The notes under the pieces are model-generated. The model had not been told where the DNA came from. It saw nothing but the letters and a program-made list of their open reading frames with translations, and made no database searches. From positions 1 through 8,330 of the forward strand of contig JABSPR010000393.1 in the NCBI GenBank assembly GCA_013214975.1: 8,330 nucleotides of DNA, read 5' to 3'. The DNA is from Flavobacteriales bacterium (GTDB lineage Bacteria; Bacteroidota; Bacteroidia; DT-38). Both the position numbers and the translations under genes were made by a program. The stretch's first letter is position 1. Each line of letters opens with the position of its first letter. Below, piece by piece: positions 6,658-8,330 of this stretch.

Positions 6658-7385
6658 CTCACTCCTGATAGTAACTCTGGACAACTGTCGTCGTTTTTCA
6701 TGACGTAGGTTATCATTAATCCAAAAAACGAGTAGAAATCTTTCGTTTTCGAATTTCCTCTTTGTTCAAATGTTGTTGGGTAAATTGTGCTCACGTCGTC
6801 TAAATAGTCCGTAAAGGTAATTCTTAATCCCCATTCCGCCGAGGCTGTAATTTTATCACTGAAATTAATTTTAACACCTCCTCCAAATGGCAAGGAGGGT
6901 TGGATAAGTGGATAGTTTTTCTTCTCATATTCAGTGGGTAAGCCACGGAGGCTTTCCCACGATGCACCCAATTGTCCTTCTGGTGAGAATTTAAAAAACC
7001 CTAATCCACCAAAAAGGTAATTAGTAAAAGGATAACGAGGATTGCCTAATTCAAATGTGAAGTAATTAAACTCTACTTGAAAAGAGACTTCATGAATGGT
7101 AGATCTGAAATGTAAGTTTCTGTCGTTTTCGAGAGGATCGGCAGAAAAACCATCATCACCAGAAATACTCCCTTTCAATAAATTTAATCGGAAGGAAACT
7201 CTTGGGTTTGGATTTATACGGGCCACCACCCCATACATTAGTTTTGTAGATTCTTTTGCAAAAAGGGCATGATTTAATTCACCGAGATAGAATCCACCGC
7301 CTCCAATTACTCCTATTTCAGAAGATTTTTGAGCGAATGAACTAGTGCAAAATAACAGAAAGCACAGGGCATAGAATTGTTTCAT
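6654..7385 (-). CDS. porG: DUF6089 / PorG-like outer-membrane beta-barrel protein
   Basis: The 243-residue product has a signal peptide (MKQFYALCFLLFC..., cleavage after Ala18 before QKSSEIG) with no lipobox, then alternating strands rich in aromatic and glycine residues, typical of a small outer-membrane barrel. DUF6089 hallmarks are GGGFYLGELN at ~29-38, the strand LFGGLGFFKFSPEG at ~124-137, and FTDYLDDVST at 191-200. The family includes PorG of Porphyromonas gingivalis, an outer-membrane part of the type IX secretion system reported to associate with the PorK/PorN ring, and genes of this kind commonly sit just upstream of uppS-bamA in Bacteroidota. Involvement in type IX secretion is therefore plausible but inferred; the symbol is tentative because a paralog lies upstream. 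Its stop overlaps the uppS start (ATGA). The tail after the last strand is short and contains Cys235. Confidence 0.8.
   Translation of the reverse strand: MKQFYALCFLLFCTSSFAQKSSEIGVIGGGGFYLGELNHALFAKESTKLMYGVVARINPNPRVSFRLNLLKGSISGDDGFSADPLENDRNLHFRSTIHEVSFQVEFNYFTFELGNPRYPFTNYLFGGLGFFKFSPEGQLGASWESLRGLPTEYEKKNYPLIQPSLPFGGGVKINFSDKITASAEWGLRITFTDYLDDVSTIYPTTFEQRGNSKTKDFYSFFGLMITYVMKNDDSCPELLSGVR
6662..6666 (-). promoter_or_regulatory. Shine-Dalgarno site that fixes the uppS start
   Basis: AGGAG on the minus strand lies four bases before the ATG at 6657, inside the last codons of the PorG-like gene. No other gene start in the window has such a site, consistent with Bacteroidota generally making little use of Shine-Dalgarno pairing. 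Because these bases also encode Ser-Gly-Val, chance occurrence is possible, but together with the ATGA overlap it supports 6657 as the start. Confidence 0.6.
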
Positions 7386-7425
7386 AATATGAGGGACGTA
7401 AAAACCGCAGATTTATTTTATTTCT

Positions 7426-8328
7426 CTATCTAAGCCTTGGAGTGAAAGATCGACTTTTTCTTAGTTTTTTATTCAAGTTAAAAACTACAAAGAAGTAAGT
7501 GTCATTATCATCAGGGTCCCCTCTTGCCTCACCGGGGACATAAGTGCCATTTGCATTTACCCATCCTGGGTATACACCACCAGGATTTGCTAATTGAGCG
7601 GCATCGGATCCCTCATATTTCACAATAGAATCATTAAGATAATAATTGGTACTTACGTCGTCTATATAATCTGTAAATGTTTTTCTAACTCCTACTTCAA
7701 AACCAAATGACCAAAGATGGTCTAATCGGTATTTCAATCCAATGCCATACGGAATTGATATACTCACACGCGAGTACGGGTCTGGACGACCTAATTGACC
7801 TTGGCCTTCCGTATGTAACGGTTGAAGCGCATGCCATTTACCTTCTCCTTTTATTTGCGCTTTGGGATTAAACCAAAAGAATCCGAGTCCTGCAAACGCG
7901 TATGCATTCAAAGATTGAAATATACTTACTCCCTTTGCTCCACGCATTCGGAATCTGTACCGATCATTTTCTTTAATGAAACTATATTCGAATTGTGTGG
8001 CTAATTCTATAATTGGAGCCTTAAAACTTAGACCTCGATCGTTTCTAGCCTTATTGTTTGTTAGAGCATCATCGCCTCGAGCAACACCATAGAACATAGT
8101 GCCTTTAACGGCGGTTAATTTAGATAGTCGGTAACGGAGTCCGCCCGATACGGCAACATGGGTCATAGCGAATTCGAGATCCTTAAGGAAATCAGAACCC
8201 TCTCCATCTGCACCGCCGAGTTCACCAAGAAAGTTGGTAACTCCCGCAGCAACAGTAGCTTCGTATTTCATTCTTCTCCAACTTTGACCGAAAGTTAGAG
8301 ATGGAATGATAATAAATAGCAATAAAAT
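7426..8328 (-). CDS. DUF6089-family outer-membrane protein, paralog of its neighbour (5' end outside window)
   Basis: The frame is open to the right edge. The codon at 8322-8320 is TTG, but it sits inside a hydrophobic stretch continuing upstream (ILLLFIIIPSLTFGQ), so the real start and the first part of the signal peptide are beyond the window; cleavage probably precedes GlnSer (QSWRRMKYEA). About 300 residues are visible. It shares with the next gene the features NFLGELGG, YAFAGLGFFWFNPKAQ and the motif FTDYIDDVST, and carries the more typical family run GKWHALQPLHTEGQ. A long, Gly/Asn/Pro-rich insert (about 75-20 residues from the end) separates the last two strands, probably an exposed loop, and the final residues are strongly basic (KKLRKSRSFTPRLR). 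It is likely a small outer-membrane barrel linked to type IX secretion or envelope function. The gap to the next gene is 40 bp with no promoter seen. Either copy could be the true PorG equivalent. Confidence 0.82.
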   Translation of the reverse strand: MLLLFIIIPSLTFGQSWRRMKYEATVAAGVTNFLGELGGADGEGSDFLKDLEFAMTHVAVSGGLRYRLSKLTAVKGTMFYGVARGDDALTNNKARNDRGLSFKAPIIELATQFEYSFIKENDRYRFRMRGAKGVSIFQSLNAYAFAGLGFFWFNPKAQIKGEGKWHALQPLHTEGQGQLGRPDPYSRVSISIPYGIGLKYRLDHLWSFGFEVGVRKTFTDYIDDVSTNYYLNDSIVKYEGSDAAQLANPGGVYPGWVNANGTYVPGEARGDPDDNDTYFFVVFNLNKKLRKSRSFTPRLR

Positions 8329-8330
8329 AA

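Noticed and set aside
8320..8322. TTG as the start of the upstream DUF6089 gene
   Set aside because: It falls within a hydrophobic signal-peptide core that continues to the window edge; the true start is almost certainly outside.

Overview
The window looks like chromosomal DNA of a member of Bacteroidota, most likely a flavobacterium-like lineage. The evidence is low GC, A/T-rich gene leaders mostly without Shine-Dalgarno sequences, a promoter pair matching the Bacteroidota TTG/TAnnTTTG consensus, and a gene set typical of that phylum: two DUF6089/PorG-like proteins, uppS, bamA, two skp/ompH genes and murI, all in one direction. I see no tRNA, rRNA, CRISPR, insertion sequence or phage signal.

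Left part (1-1568): three short transcription units. The 3' end of an unrecognised gene (+) meets the stop of an Nfu-type iron-sulfur scaffold gene (-) with one base between them. The Nfu gene diverges from a gamma-carbonic-anhydrase-family (YrdA-like) gene (+). Their 62-bp shared intergenic region holds two Bacteroidota-type promoters that point towards each other, so the two primary transcripts should overlap at their 5' ends.

Right part (1565-8330): an apparently single minus-strand operon read from the right edge: DUF6089 protein A (5' end cut off by the window), DUF6089 protein B (PorG-like), uppS, bamA, ompH/skp copy 1, ompH/skp copy 2, murI. Junctions are tight: 40-bp gap, 4-bp ATGA overlap, 0-bp gap, 36-bp gap, 21-bp gap, 1-bp overlap. 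The genes combine envelope functions: undecaprenyl carrier synthesis (UppS), D-glutamate for peptidoglycan (MurI), outer-membrane protein assembly (BamA), periplasmic chaperoning of its substrates (two Skp-like proteins), and two probable outer-membrane beta-barrels related to the type IX secretion protein PorG.

The content is mostly conserved housekeeping, and I do not see a clearly new system. The points most worth a second look are: murI is a complete, catalytically intact frame with no ATG, GTG or TTG start, and its likely start is an ATT overlapping the upstream stop; the converging stops of murI and yrdA share the palindrome CTAG; the nfu/yrdA promoters face each other; the two DUF6089 proteins are divergent tandem paralogs; and BamA lacks the usual C-terminal aromatic residue.
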